64,000 bases of DNA from a bacterium (lineage in GTDB: Bacteria > Bdellovibrionota_C > UBA2361 > SZUA-149 > JAQTWB01): the NCBI GenBank assembly GCA_028689495.1, contig JAQTWB010000001.1:1-64000 (forward strand), read 5' to 3'. The notes under the pieces are model-generated. The model did not search any database, had not been told where the DNA came from, and was given only the letters and a program-made list of their open reading frames with translations. Below are positions 1 through 7,345 of the stretch, one piece after another. The position numbers and the translations under genes are program-made. Positions within the stretch are counted from its first letter, which is position 1. Each line of letters opens with the position of its first letter.

Positions 1-380
1 TACAAATGCTTGTTGGCGGGTTAGTTGGTTCGAGTGGAGCTTCTCTGGCTTGTCCCGATTTTCCATTCTGTCAGCCGGAAAGATGGTATGGAATTGGTGG
101 AGCGCAATTTTTGCAAATGTTGCATCGGTTGATGGCTGTTTTGTTGCTCCCCCTGCTTCTGCTGAATATCAAGGCAGGGGCCGTGGCTTATTCCGGTCAC
201 CGTGTTTTGCTATTTTTCTTTGTTTTTTTACCAATTTGCCTTTATCTTTTGCAGGTGTTGCTGGGGTGGTTGAATTTGTTGCTTGGAATTCCTGTTTTCA
301 TTACAGTCTCGCACTTGTTCACAGCGCAACTGCTGTTACAGACTCAGGTGCAAAATTTGCGTTTGCAAGCCAGAAGCTAG
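1..380 (+). CDS. ctaA: Heme A synthase-like protein (COX15/CtaA family), 3' part only
   Basis: The reading frame is open to the left edge, so the N-terminus lies outside the window. The visible ~125 residues hold a SLACPDFPFC segment (the short Cys-containing loop of CtaA/COX15 proteins), a membrane helix carrying LQMLHR, two more helices, and a last helix carrying TVSHL. The two histidines fit the heme-ligand pair of a CtaA half. The family oxidises the C8 methyl of heme O to give heme A in the cytoplasmic membrane. It is followed by ctaB, the preceding pathway step, about 75 bp downstream on the same strand, which supports the call. Whether this is the second half of a normal eight-helix protein or a compact four-helix form cannot be told without the upstream sequence. 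Confidence 0.75.
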   Translation, partial: QMLVGGLVGSSGASLACPDFPFCQPERWYGIGGAQFLQMLHRLMAVLLLPLLLLNIKAGAVAYSGHRVLLFFFVFLPICLYLLQVLLGWLNLLLGIPVFITVSHLFTAQLLLQTQVQNLRLQARS

Positions 381-454
381 TTTGGAATACACTGCGTAAT
401 ATCCGGGCTAGGCTGGTTTTTGGTAGAAACTTCCGCACGAAATGAGATTATAAG

Positions 455-1399
455 ATGGGAAAACAGGTGAGCGATAATGCTCTAATTTTGGTTGCTCCAA
501 CGCGGGTTGCCGCGGGCAATTTTATTGCAACGCTAAAGGATATTGTCAGCCTGGGTAAACCCGGAATTCTGGGGCTATTACTGATTAGCACAGGCTGTCC
601 ACTGATTTTGGCATCAGCAGGAGCCGTTGATTTACAAATCGCTCTTTGTGCTTTGCTGGGAGGTGCATTGGTCACAACCTCGGCCAGTGCGCTTAACTGT
701 TTGATAGACGCCGACATTGACGCGATTATGAACCGCACGAAGAATCGGCCACTTCCAGCGGGCAGGTTGGGTGTACGAACCGCTATCATCTATGCGTTGA
801 TAACAGGGGTGCTCGGGATGTGTGTTCTGTTTTGGGGGACGAACAGTATTGCCGCCTTGACTGCCTTGTTCGGACATCTGTTTTACGTTGTCGTTTATTC
901 TTGCTGGCTGAAACGGACTACCGCACAGAATATTGTTATTGGTGGAGCAGCTGGGGCTGTGCCGCCGATGGTGGGTATTGCCGCTGCAACCGGGCAAATT
1001 GATTTAACGGCGGTAATGCTTTTTTTGGTGGTGTTTCTCTGGACCCCACCACATTTCTGGGCGTTGGCACTGAACAAGAATGAAGATTATAAACGGGCTG
1101 GTATTCCGATGCTTCCCGTGACCGCTGGACGTCGCAGCACTCATTTGCAGATGCTCATTTATGCCATATTATTGTGGGTTGTCACGAATGCGCTTGTGGT
1201 TGTTTCCGCACCGCTAGGAGCTTTTTCCGCGGTGTTTTTTAACCTGCTTGGCGCTGTTTTTGTGTATCGCATTGTTAGGGTCATGAGAGCGGATAGCGAC
1301 GAAGTTCATGAGCGTCTGTGTTGGAAGACGTTTGGCTTTTCCTTAATCTATCTGGCGGTATTTTTTCTTGTCATTGTCATAGATTCTGCGGCGATATGA
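455..1399 (+). CDS. ctaB: Protoheme IX farnesyltransferase (heme O synthase)
   Basis: A 314-residue polytopic membrane protein of the UbiA prenyltransferase superfamily. It attaches a farnesyl group to protoheme to make heme O for cytochrome oxidases. The first Asp-rich prenyl-diphosphate motif is at residues 81-100 (NCLIDADIDAIMNRTKNRPL). The family-typical WTPPHFWALAL segment lies in the middle, followed by DYKRAGIPMLP in the second Asp-containing loop. Length is normal for CtaB/CyoE. It lies just downstream of a heme A synthase-like gene in the same direction, so both are probably one heme-modification operon. No strong Shine-Dalgarno sequence precedes the ATG. Confidence 0.93.
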   Translation: MGKQVSDNALILVAPTRVAAGNFIATLKDIVSLGKPGILGLLLISTGCPLILASAGAVDLQIALCALLGGALVTTSASALNCLIDADIDAIMNRTKNRPLPAGRLGVRTAIIYALITGVLGMCVLFWGTNSIAALTALFGHLFYVVVYSCWLKRTTAQNIVIGGAAGAVPPMVGIAAATGQIDLTAVMLFLVVFLWTPPHFWALALNKNEDYKRAGIPMLPVTAGRRSTHLQMLIYAILLWVVTNALVVVSAPLGAFSAVFFNLLGAVFVYRIVRVMRADSDEVHERLCWKTFGFSLIYLAVFFLVIVIDSAAI

Positions 1400-1464
1400 T
1401 GTTCTGCCTGCGGATTTCAGTGGTTGGGCAAAGTTCATACAGCCGGGTTAGTGGAAGTTTGTGC

Positions 1465-2007
1465 CTATTCCAGGTCTAGGCCAAGATCGGTCAGGTTTTG
1501 TGAGGTGTCTGTGGCTCTAGCGCTTTTGATTCCAATTTTCCGTGCTTCATTTGAGGCCCGCTGTATTTCAGCACCAATTTTATTTAAATGACCTTTCATG
1601 TTGATGTGCCACCCGTGCAGCTCTCTAAGCTGTCGTGGCACAGTTTCTATTGACCCGGAGTAGCTGGCCAGCTGCAGTAGAGCCCTTGAAAAAGTGAGGG
1701 CTTCCTCGTGTTTCTTTTCCCGCAATTTACTTTCCATTTGCTGACGTGCGGTTTTCATTGCGGTTAGTGTTGCTTGAGCCGATCTTAGGGATTGCTGGGC
1801 TTCGATGCTGATTGAGTTCATATAATCTAGTGCGTGTTGCGATAGCACCTTCATTTGTGATTCGTAGTGACCAAATGCTTTGTTGATTTTTGCCTGGTTG
1901 GACCTCAATTCACGGCGAATGGCGGCGGTGGGAATAAGGATAAAAAAAGCATCCAGGAGCAAAAATAGCACCCCCAATATGAAGAAGTAGATGGAATTTT
2001 CGTTCAT
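1465..2007 (-). CDS. Unknown membrane-anchored protein, paralogue of the gene at 59223-59945
   Basis: A 180-residue protein with one N-terminal membrane helix (about residues 6-30), followed by a charged, mainly helical cytoplasmic domain with coiled-coil character. I do not recognise the family. A second gene in this window (59223-59945, minus strand) has the same plan and shared motifs: ALDYMNS/ALAYLNV after the first coil, and GAEIQRASNEARKIG versus GSEISRASEEAHRLG near the C-terminus. The pair is therefore probably a lineage-specific family of membrane-tethered proteins. The ATG follows an AGAAAAC stretch, so the ribosome site is weak. It is convergent with ctaB and has no operon partner that would suggest a role. 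Confidence 0.7.
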   Translation of the reverse strand: MNENSIYFFILGVLFLLLDAFFILIPTAAIRRELRSNQAKINKAFGHYESQMKVLSQHALDYMNSISIEAQQSLRSAQATLTAMKTARQQMESKLREKKHEEALTFSRALLQLASYSGSIETVPRQLRELHGWHINMKGHLNKIGAEIQRASNEARKIGIKSARATDTSQNLTDLGLDLE

Positions 2008-2558
2008 GTTTTCTCCAGTATTCGAACAGGCGTTTCAGCATGATCCTGTTCTGCGCAAACTAACGGTTCTGACATGCTAAATTGTTATCGGAAGAGCGAA
2101 AAGTAAACTTGAGCCTGAAAGTGGGGGCATTGTCCTTAGCCCGGAAATTGCACGTAAGTTCACGACTGAAGTAAGTTTGAGTCGCTAATTTACGAGTGTA
2201 GACTCCGTTTCTCGTCAGATTTCGCCTTTATAGTCGGCACTCCTGGGTAATCTTGTTGGGTCAGGACGACGAAGGAGGTAAAAAACAGCTCTTTTTCGCC
2301 GGGTCGACGAGAAATAATGCGTTTTGAAGCGTACATGTATGTTTTTTCTTGTTGCTTGAATGATCGATTCTGATCATACTCAACTCGCACGAAGCAGCGA
2401 ATAGTTGTAGCGCTTTTTGCATCAAGCCTGTCGACGCACAGATATGGAGACAGAGCTTGTGATATAGACAGTACCAGCATCTCACTTCACTGACTTCGCC
2501 TGAGGCGAAAATCAGCTTCGGTGAAGATTTCAGGTTTGCCTTTCCAAAGGAGAAAGTA
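2008..2558. other. Intergenic region upstream of the HU-type gene
   Basis: 551 bp without a convincing gene between the divergent unknown gene (1465-2007) and the HU-type gene. It holds one copy of the dispersed ~70-bp repeat (2136-2198), in the opposite orientation to the other clear copies. The rest is presumably the promoter and leader of the HU-type gene, which ends in a strong AAAGGAG ribosome site just before 2559. Small reading frames on the minus strand here show no recognisable protein and are not called. Confidence 0.5.
2136..2198 (-). repeat. Dispersed ~70-bp intergenic repeat, copy A
   Basis: Read on the minus strand it contains the 29-nt core GTGAACTTACGTGCAATTT followed by CCGGGCTAA, preceded by a diverged first half (CGTAAATTAGCGACTCAAA). 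Clearer copies lie at 3170-3240, 25047-25113 and 37710-37778, with degenerate ones near 31117, 49722 and 52971. Unlike the other clear copies, no gene ends in this one. Confidence 0.75.
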
Positions 2559-3026
2559 ATGGCAGCAAAGAAACCAGTAAAGAAGACAGTTGCAGCTAAG
2601 AAGCCGGCTCCGGCCAAGAAAGCTGCTCCAGCAAAGAAAGCAGCCCCAGCAGCAGCTAAGAAGGCTGCTCCAAAGGCTGCTCCAAAGAAGAAGAACACAG
2701 CGATATTCGCTGAGCCACTAAGCAAGACACAGCTTCTCGCTGAACTCGCCGACAACACCGGTGTAGCTAAAAAAGAAGTTTCTCTTATTATTGAAGAGCT
2801 CGGCGATGTAATTGAGCGTCACCTGAAGAAGAAGGCCGCCGGCTCATTCATCCTTCCAGGTATTCTCAAGATCTATACCAAGAAGAAGCCAGCTCAGAAG
2901 GCCAAAAAGGGCGTTCCAAATCCATTCAAGCCAGGTGAGTTGATGGATGTTCCAGCAAAGCCAGCTTCTACTCAAGTTAAGGTTCGTCCTTTGAAGAAGC
3001 TTAAGGATATGGCAGCTTCTGCGTAA
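2559..3026 (+). CDS. HU-family DNA-binding protein with histone H1-like N-terminal tail
   Basis: A 155-residue nucleoid protein in two parts. Residues 1-48 are almost only Lys, Ala and Pro in repeated PAKKA units, like eukaryotic H1 or Hc1-type tails. Residues ~56-152 are an HU/IHF-fold domain starting SKTQLLAELADNTGVAKKEV, with the beta-arm region GVPNPFKPGELMDVPAKPAS. It should bind DNA without much sequence preference and compact the nucleoid; the tail probably adds non-specific contacts. A strong AAAGGAG site precedes the ATG, codon use is narrow (AAG, GCT, CCA), and a hairpin-T-run terminator follows directly. These suggest a highly expressed single-gene transcript. Confidence 0.9.
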   Translation: MAAKKPVKKTVAAKKPAPAKKAAPAKKAAPAAAKKAAPKAAPKKKNTAIFAEPLSKTQLLAELADNTGVAKKEVSLIIEELGDVIERHLKKKAAGSFILPGILKIYTKKKPAQKAKKGVPNPFKPGELMDVPAKPASTQVKVRPLKKLKDMAASA

Positions 3027-3049
3027 GCGGTAGTTGATATCTGCTTTAA

Positions 3050-3083
3050 GGGGTCCAGGGGTAAAACCTTGGACCCTTTTTTT
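3050..3083 (+). terminator. Rho-independent terminator of the HU-type gene
   Basis: GGGTCCAGG pairs with CCTTGGACCC across a short loop and is followed directly by a run of seven T. It lies 25 bp after the HU-type stop codon. Confidence 0.88.
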
Positions 3084-3169
3084 GTTTTATCAAGGTTACC
3101 GGAGTTTATGTGGGAGCGCCTCGAGAGCTGCCCGTCGGCTCCCGATACCGGTTAAATTCTACAGAATCG

Positions 3170-3240
3170 GCCATTGCACTGGCAAATTCGCGGGTGAAAC
3201 TTGTTTCAACTGTGAACTTACGTGCAATTTCCAGGCTAAC
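3170..3240 (+). repeat. Dispersed ~70-bp intergenic repeat, copy B
   Basis: Contains CATTGCACTGGCAAATTC, then GCGGGTGAAACTTGTTTCA, then the core GTGAACTTACGTGCAATTT and CCAGGCTAAC. The right end overlaps the stop codon (TAG, complement of CTA at 3236-3238) of the convergent TauE/SafE gene. TGAAAC-TT-GTTTCA within it is a small perfect dyad. Confidence 0.85.
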
Positions 3241-3958
3241 CCTTGGCGAGCAACAGTGTCGCAGAGATCAAAAGGATGAGTTGCACACCGTTTTCGTAGA
3301 CTCTGGGGCTAACTGAGCTGTGAAGTTTTTGGCCACTGACCATCGCCAAGCCAATTAATGGCAAACATAAAAGTGATAATTGAATCAAGGATGCGTCGAA
3401 CAGTCCACGGGCTCCGGCGGTCACCAGGCGGGTAAGGTTGGTGATAAAAAGCAGTGCGATAATATTTGCGCGAAAAATAACTTTGTCTTTGGTGATTTCT
3501 GAGAGCAGCATGACAATGACTGGCCCCGCAGTACCGGTTAGGCCTCCAATCGTGCCTGTAATTATTCCGGCAAAATAAAGCCCTCGACGTGATGAAGATA
3601 CTCCAAGTTTGATATCGGGGAAGAATCGCGATTTCGCGATAAAGAGGTAGATAAACAAGGCAAGGAAGTAGTTGAGGAACTGGTTGTTCGCCTTTTCAAG
3701 TATAAGGGTGCCAAGAGCAATACCTGCAAATAGTGCTGGTGAGATGCGTTTTATCATCCCCCAGTCGGTATGGTGACGCGTTTTACTGATCAGCATACCG
3801 GTGGCAACCTGGAGTGTCAGCGCCAGTAAAACTGCTTTTTTGACCCCGAGCATCAGACTGAGAAGCGGGATAGAGACCAGTCCGCCGCCAAAGCCAAACA
3901 CCGTATTGCACAGTGAAGCAATGAAAACGACTCCAAGACTGAGAATTGTTTCACTCAT
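3236..3958 (-). CDS. TauE/SafE (TSUP) family membrane permease
   Basis: About 240 residues with seven to eight membrane helices and the family glycine-rich signatures near the start of each half: NTVFGFGGGLVSIPLL at the N-terminus and GTIGGLTGTAGPVIV in the middle. TSUP proteins export or import small sulfur-containing or organic anions; the substrate here cannot be read. The open frame extends further upstream, but the ATG at 3958 is preferred because it overlaps the mqnA stop by 8 nt (ATGAGTGA), implying translational coupling, and it puts the first helix at the N-terminus. The stop codon lies inside dispersed repeat copy B. A transport role linked to the menaquinone genes is not evident. 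Confidence 0.85.
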   Translation of the reverse strand: MSETILSLGVVFIASLCNTVFGFGGGLVSIPLLSLMLGVKKAVLLALTLQVATGMLISKTRHHTDWGMIKRISPALFAGIALGTLILEKANNQFLNYFLALFIYLFIAKSRFFPDIKLGVSSSRRGLYFAGIITGTIGGLTGTAGPVIVMLLSEITKDKVIFRANIIALLFITNLTRLVTAGARGLFDASLIQLSLLCLPLIGLAMVSGQKLHSSVSPRVYENGVQLILLISATLLLAKG

Positions 3959-4778
3959 GACCAGACTGCTGGCTGGGGGACAGGATTTGCCAGCGTTCGG
4001 AGTTTTCAGCTTTAGGTATAAGTCCAAGATCGGCTGCAGCTGTGGCGAAGTAATCAAGTGCCTCAAAAGCTGGGCGATCCATTGCGTAGCGAATGTTATG
4101 CAGGTAGTCGATGGTTTCTTCCACGGAAAAGCTATGATGGCCAACCCAAGAGGAACCTAATGTCTCAAGTTGGTGAGTTCCGTCGGTGAAGATTTTAAAC
4201 AGGGCGGGGAGAGATGCGCTATGTTGTTCTATGCTACTTCTGGTAATTGCCCAAATAGCAAAAGGAAACGGCAGTGAGGTCAGGGCAAACCACATTTCAC
4301 CAAGATCGTGTACGTATGGAAATAGTTTGCGCGCATAAAGAGCGTAGTCACCGATAATCAATGCGGCACTGTGATCTGTGATTTTGCCGATAAAATTTTT
4401 CGGTTTGTCGGTAACAAAACAATCTTCGCCAAATTTACCAGGATAAAGTTTTTCCAGCAGGAGACGAAGAAGCACAACGGAAGTTCTTGACGCCTCATCA
4501 ATGTAGATTTTATCGATCATTTTCAAAGGGCAGCGTGAAAGCAGAACGACACTTTTGACCTCGCCGTGGGCGATGATGCCAAAAGGTAAGGCGTGTAGTT
4601 CTGGCGAGCGAAGAAACTCAGCCGTAGGCACTAACGCCACATCAACTTCTCTTCCGAGAAGTTTCGCTGCTGCTGCAGATGGAGCACATTCGCTATAATC
4701 GTATGCCTCATTTGATGATGCCAGACTGAAGGCTACGCTATTCAGGTAGTTGGAGTTGGCGATTCTCAGTTTTTTCAT
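3951..4778 (-). CDS. mqnA: Chorismate dehydratase (futalosine pathway)
   Basis: 275 residues of the MqnA/MqnD periplasmic-binding-like fold. It opens with RIANSNYLNSVAF, followed by APSAAAAKLLGREVDVALVP, the substrate-binding region of MqnA. MqnA dehydrates chorismate to 3-[(1-carboxyvinyl)oxy]benzoate, the first committed step of the futalosine route to menaquinone. It lies directly downstream of an MqnE-type radical SAM gene (16 bp gap), whose enzyme uses the MqnA product. It overlaps the TauE/SafE gene downstream. MqnD belongs to the same superfamily, but the N-terminal sequence and pairing with mqnE favour MqnA. Confidence 0.88.
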   Translation of the reverse strand: MKKLRIANSNYLNSVAFSLASSNEAYDYSECAPSAAAAKLLGREVDVALVPTAEFLRSPELHALPFGIIAHGEVKSVVLLSRCPLKMIDKIYIDEASRTSVVLLRLLLEKLYPGKFGEDCFVTDKPKNFIGKITDHSAALIIGDYALYARKLFPYVHDLGEMWFALTSLPFPFAIWAITRSSIEQHSASLPALFKIFTDGTHQLETLGSSWVGHHSFSVEETIDYLHNIRYAMDRPAFEALDYFATAAADLGLIPKAENSERWQILSPSQQSGHE

Positions 4779-4794
4779 TGCTATTATCGTAAGC

Positions 4795-5919
4795 CTAAAG
4801 GCAGGCGTTATGCTCAGTACACTCGACGTTGTTGACTAATTCGTAGGTTGTTGTTCTTTCGACCGGGGTTCTGCCAACAGAACGGATTATATGTTCAAGT
4901 TCGGTAATTGTCAGGGCGTCGGGCGTACGAGCACCAGACATGTGATAGATTTTCTCCTCTGTCACGGTACCGTCCATATCGTTGGCGCCGAATATCTGGG
5001 CGATCTGTGCGGTTTTAATGCCAAGCATTACCCAGTAAGCCTTGATATGTGGGATGTTATCCAGCAGCAGGCGACTAATGGCAATTACACGTAGGTCGTC
5101 GGCGCCAGTTGGGGCACCGATGGCACCGAGGCGGTTGCCATCGGGATGATAGGCCAGTGGAATAAAAGCCTGGAAGCCACCCGTTTCGTCTTGAAGGGAT
5201 CGCAGTCGGAGCAGGTGGTCGACGCGTTCTTCCAAGGTTTCAATTGTGCCGTAAAGCATCGTGCAGTTTGTTTTCAAGCCGAGTTGATGAGCTGTGCGGT
5301 GCACTGAAAGCCACTCATCCGCTGTAGCTTTGTCGTGACAGAGCTTCTTTCGTGCTCGAGGTGCGAATATTTCCGCCCCTCCTCCTGGCATTGATTGAAG
5401 TCCGGCAGTGACCAGTTTTTCCAGCACTTCCTTGTAGCTCATGTCGTATTTGCGGGCGAAATAATGAATTTCGACTGCAGTAAATGTCTTGCGGTGTAGC
5501 TGAGGGAAGTTTTCGCGTAGCGCTTGTAGAAGATCCAGGTAATATTCGAATGGTAGATCGGGGTTAAGTCCGTTGACGATGTGAATTTCTGTCATGCCCG
5601 GTTTGAGTCTTTCTCTCACCCAGTCGAGACATTGGGGAATAGTCATTGTGTATGCTTGCGGCATATCTGAAGTAACACGAGCGAATGAACAAAAGATACA
5701 ATCCGCTTCGCAGACATTGGTCGAGTTCAAGTGAAGGTTGCGGTTGAAGTAGGTGACATCGCTATGGAGTCGTTCTCGTACTTCGTTTGCCAGGGCCCCT
5801 ATTTCAAGAAGAGCCGGGTGATTAAACAAGTTTAGCCCATCATCCAGGTCGAGTCGTTCTCCGGATAAGACTTTATTGCGTATCTTTGCAAACGGACTGC
5901 TTGTTTTCACTGCGGCCAT
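4795..5919 (-). CDS. mqnE: Aminofutalosine synthase, radical SAM (MqnE)
   Basis: 374 residues, the usual size for MqnE. The radical SAM cysteines are in CEADCIFC (CX3CX2C) near residue 70, within LHLNSTNVCEADCIFCSFAR. The MPGGGAEIFAPRARKK segment and YGTIETLEERVDHLLRLR are typical of the MqnE/MqnC group. The AEIF form and length favour MqnE over the cyclase MqnC. The enzyme adds the adenosyl radical to the MqnA product to give 6-amino-6-deoxyfutalosine. It is upstream of mqnA in the same operon; the MqnB- and MqnC-type enzymes are not in this window. Confidence 0.85.
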   Translation of the reverse strand: MAAVKTSSPFAKIRNKVLSGERLDLDDGLNLFNHPALLEIGALANEVRERLHSDVTYFNRNLHLNSTNVCEADCIFCSFARVTSDMPQAYTMTIPQCLDWVRERLKPGMTEIHIVNGLNPDLPFEYYLDLLQALRENFPQLHRKTFTAVEIHYFARKYDMSYKEVLEKLVTAGLQSMPGGGAEIFAPRARKKLCHDKATADEWLSVHRTAHQLGLKTNCTMLYGTIETLEERVDHLLRLRSLQDETGGFQAFIPLAYHPDGNRLGAIGAPTGADDLRVIAISRLLLDNIPHIKAYWVMLGIKTAQIAQIFGANDMDGTVTEEKIYHMSGARTPDALTITELEHIIRSVGRTPVERTTTYELVNNVECTEHNACL

Positions 5920-5974
5920 TGAAAAAGAATCTCCAATTGAGAGGGGTAGCGAATTATTGAATGTATCGCAGTCC

Positions 5975-6589
5975 CTATTGCTGCTTCCATCTCGAAGCCA
6001 GATTTGTCTGAAGGCCCATCTGGTCGAGTATTTTCATGACTTGCATGTCAATTAATTCGGCCAAACTGCCGGGACGATGGTAAAACCCGGGCATTGCAGG
6101 AGCAATGACTGCTCCAAGGCGGGCCAGCCTTAGCATATTTTCCAGGTGAATGGGAGAGAGAGGGGTCTCTCTGGGGACCAGTATCAGATGACGTCCTTCT
6201 TTTATCGTTACATCAGCCGCTCTCTGTATCAGGTTGGCACTAATGCCGTGTGCTATGGCGGCCAGTGTGTTCATTGAGCAGGGGCAAATTACCATGCCTT
6301 CGACCTGGACAGACCCTGAAGCGATAGTTGCACCGATGTCTTCGCAACTGTGCCAGGTAAATCGGCTGTCAATTGTGATTGTCGTTTGCAATTCGGGGAT
6401 AAGGGCAGCAAGAGTTCTGCTGCCGGAGGATATTTTAAGACCTTCTTCCTCGCGTATAACCCGCAGAGCTGCGTCGGAAGTGATGATATCGAGGCCGATA
6501 TCATTAAAGTTTTCAAGTATCACCTGAATAAGTCTGCGTCCGTAAGAGGAACCCGAGGCACCGGTGATAGCGACAATCCAGCGTTTCAT
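5975..6589 (-). CDS. ubiX: Flavin prenyltransferase, UbiX family (probably MqnM role)
   Basis: 204 residues. The FMN-binding ITGASGSSYG loop is at the N-terminus, CPCSMNTLAAIAHG lies mid-protein, and the family-typical LVPRETPLSPIHLENMLRLA follows. UbiX makes prenylated FMN, the cofactor of UbiD-type decarboxylases. In futalosine organisms UbiX/UbiD homologues remove the ring carboxylate of the naphthoate intermediate. Its place between ubiE and mqnE supports that menaquinone role. The start codon overlaps the ubiE stop as ATGA (6586-6589). No UbiD partner is present in the window. Confidence 0.9.
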   Translation of the reverse strand: MKRWIVAITGASGSSYGRRLIQVILENFNDIGLDIITSDAALRVIREEEGLKISSGSRTLAALIPELQTTITIDSRFTWHSCEDIGATIASGSVQVEGMVICPCSMNTLAAIAHGISANLIQRAADVTIKEGRHLILVPRETPLSPIHLENMLRLARLGAVIAPAMPGFYHRPGSLAELIDMQVMKILDQMGLQTNLASRWKQQ

Positions 6590-7296
6590 TTTGGTGCTGC
6601 CTTATTTTCTGTGTTGCCTATGTAATAGTAGGCTATGCCACCAAAAAGCGGTCGATAAAATGCTGAGCTGAATCCGGCATCGCGCATCAATTGAACAAAT
6701 TCGGTGCGGCAGGGGTAATTTTTTGATGTTTCGGGGAGGTATTCATAGGCTGCCTTGTTGCCGGTGATAAGGCCGCCTATACGAGGCATGATCCACTTGG
6801 AATAACAATCAAACAGTTGTTTGAAAACGGGAATGTAGGGTTGTCCAAATTCAAGTATCAGGGCCTGTCCACCGGGTTTCAGGACTCGTTTCATCTCCTT
6901 CAGACATTCTGGAGTGCTGTCGACATTACGGATTCCAAAGGCAACTGAAGCAATATCAAAGCTGGCATCGGAGAATGGAATATTTGTGGCATCGGCAGTT
7001 TGAAAATCAATGCGACCAAAACCGCCTTTGCGCTTTTTTTCACGGGCGATATCCAGCATTTCCTCAACAAAATCTGTGGCGACGATTCGTTGAAGGTCTG
7101 GGTATTGACGGGAGAATTCAAAAGCCAGGTCTCCAGTTCCGGTGCAGAGATCGAGAATCTCTGCATTCTTTAAGGGTTTCAGGCAGGAGATAGCCTTTTT
7201 ACGCCAGAGATTGTGGATGCCGAAGCTTAATACGGCGTTGGCCCTGTCGTAGCGGTGGGCAATCCCCGAAAACATTTTTTGAACTTGCTCACTCAT
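6586..7296 (-). CDS. ubiE: Demethylmenaquinone methyltransferase (UbiE/MenG)
   Basis: 236 residues of a class I SAM methyltransferase. Motif I is DLCTGTGDLAFEF, later blocks are FDIASVAFGIRNVDS and GGQALILEFGQP, and the N-terminal FSGIAHRYDRAN is typical of UbiE/MenG. It performs the last C-methylation of menaquinone. It overlaps ubiX by four bases and lies about 50 bp after the large dehydrogenase gene, so it probably belongs to the same minus-strand operon. In a menaquinone-making cell menG is the better functional name, but the sequence alone does not distinguish it from ubiE. Confidence 0.92.
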   Translation of the reverse strand: MSEQVQKMFSGIAHRYDRANAVLSFGIHNLWRKKAISCLKPLKNAEILDLCTGTGDLAFEFSRQYPDLQRIVATDFVEEMLDIAREKKRKGGFGRIDFQTADATNIPFSDASFDIASVAFGIRNVDSTPECLKEMKRVLKPGGQALILEFGQPYIPVFKQLFDCYSKWIMPRIGGLITGNKAAYEYLPETSKNYPCRTEFVQLMRDAGFSSAFYRPLFGGIAYYYIGNTENKAAPK

Positions 7297-7345
7297 TTAT
7301 TCGGGTCCTTGTCGTGTTTATTGATGCTAAAAAACAGTCCGGAAA

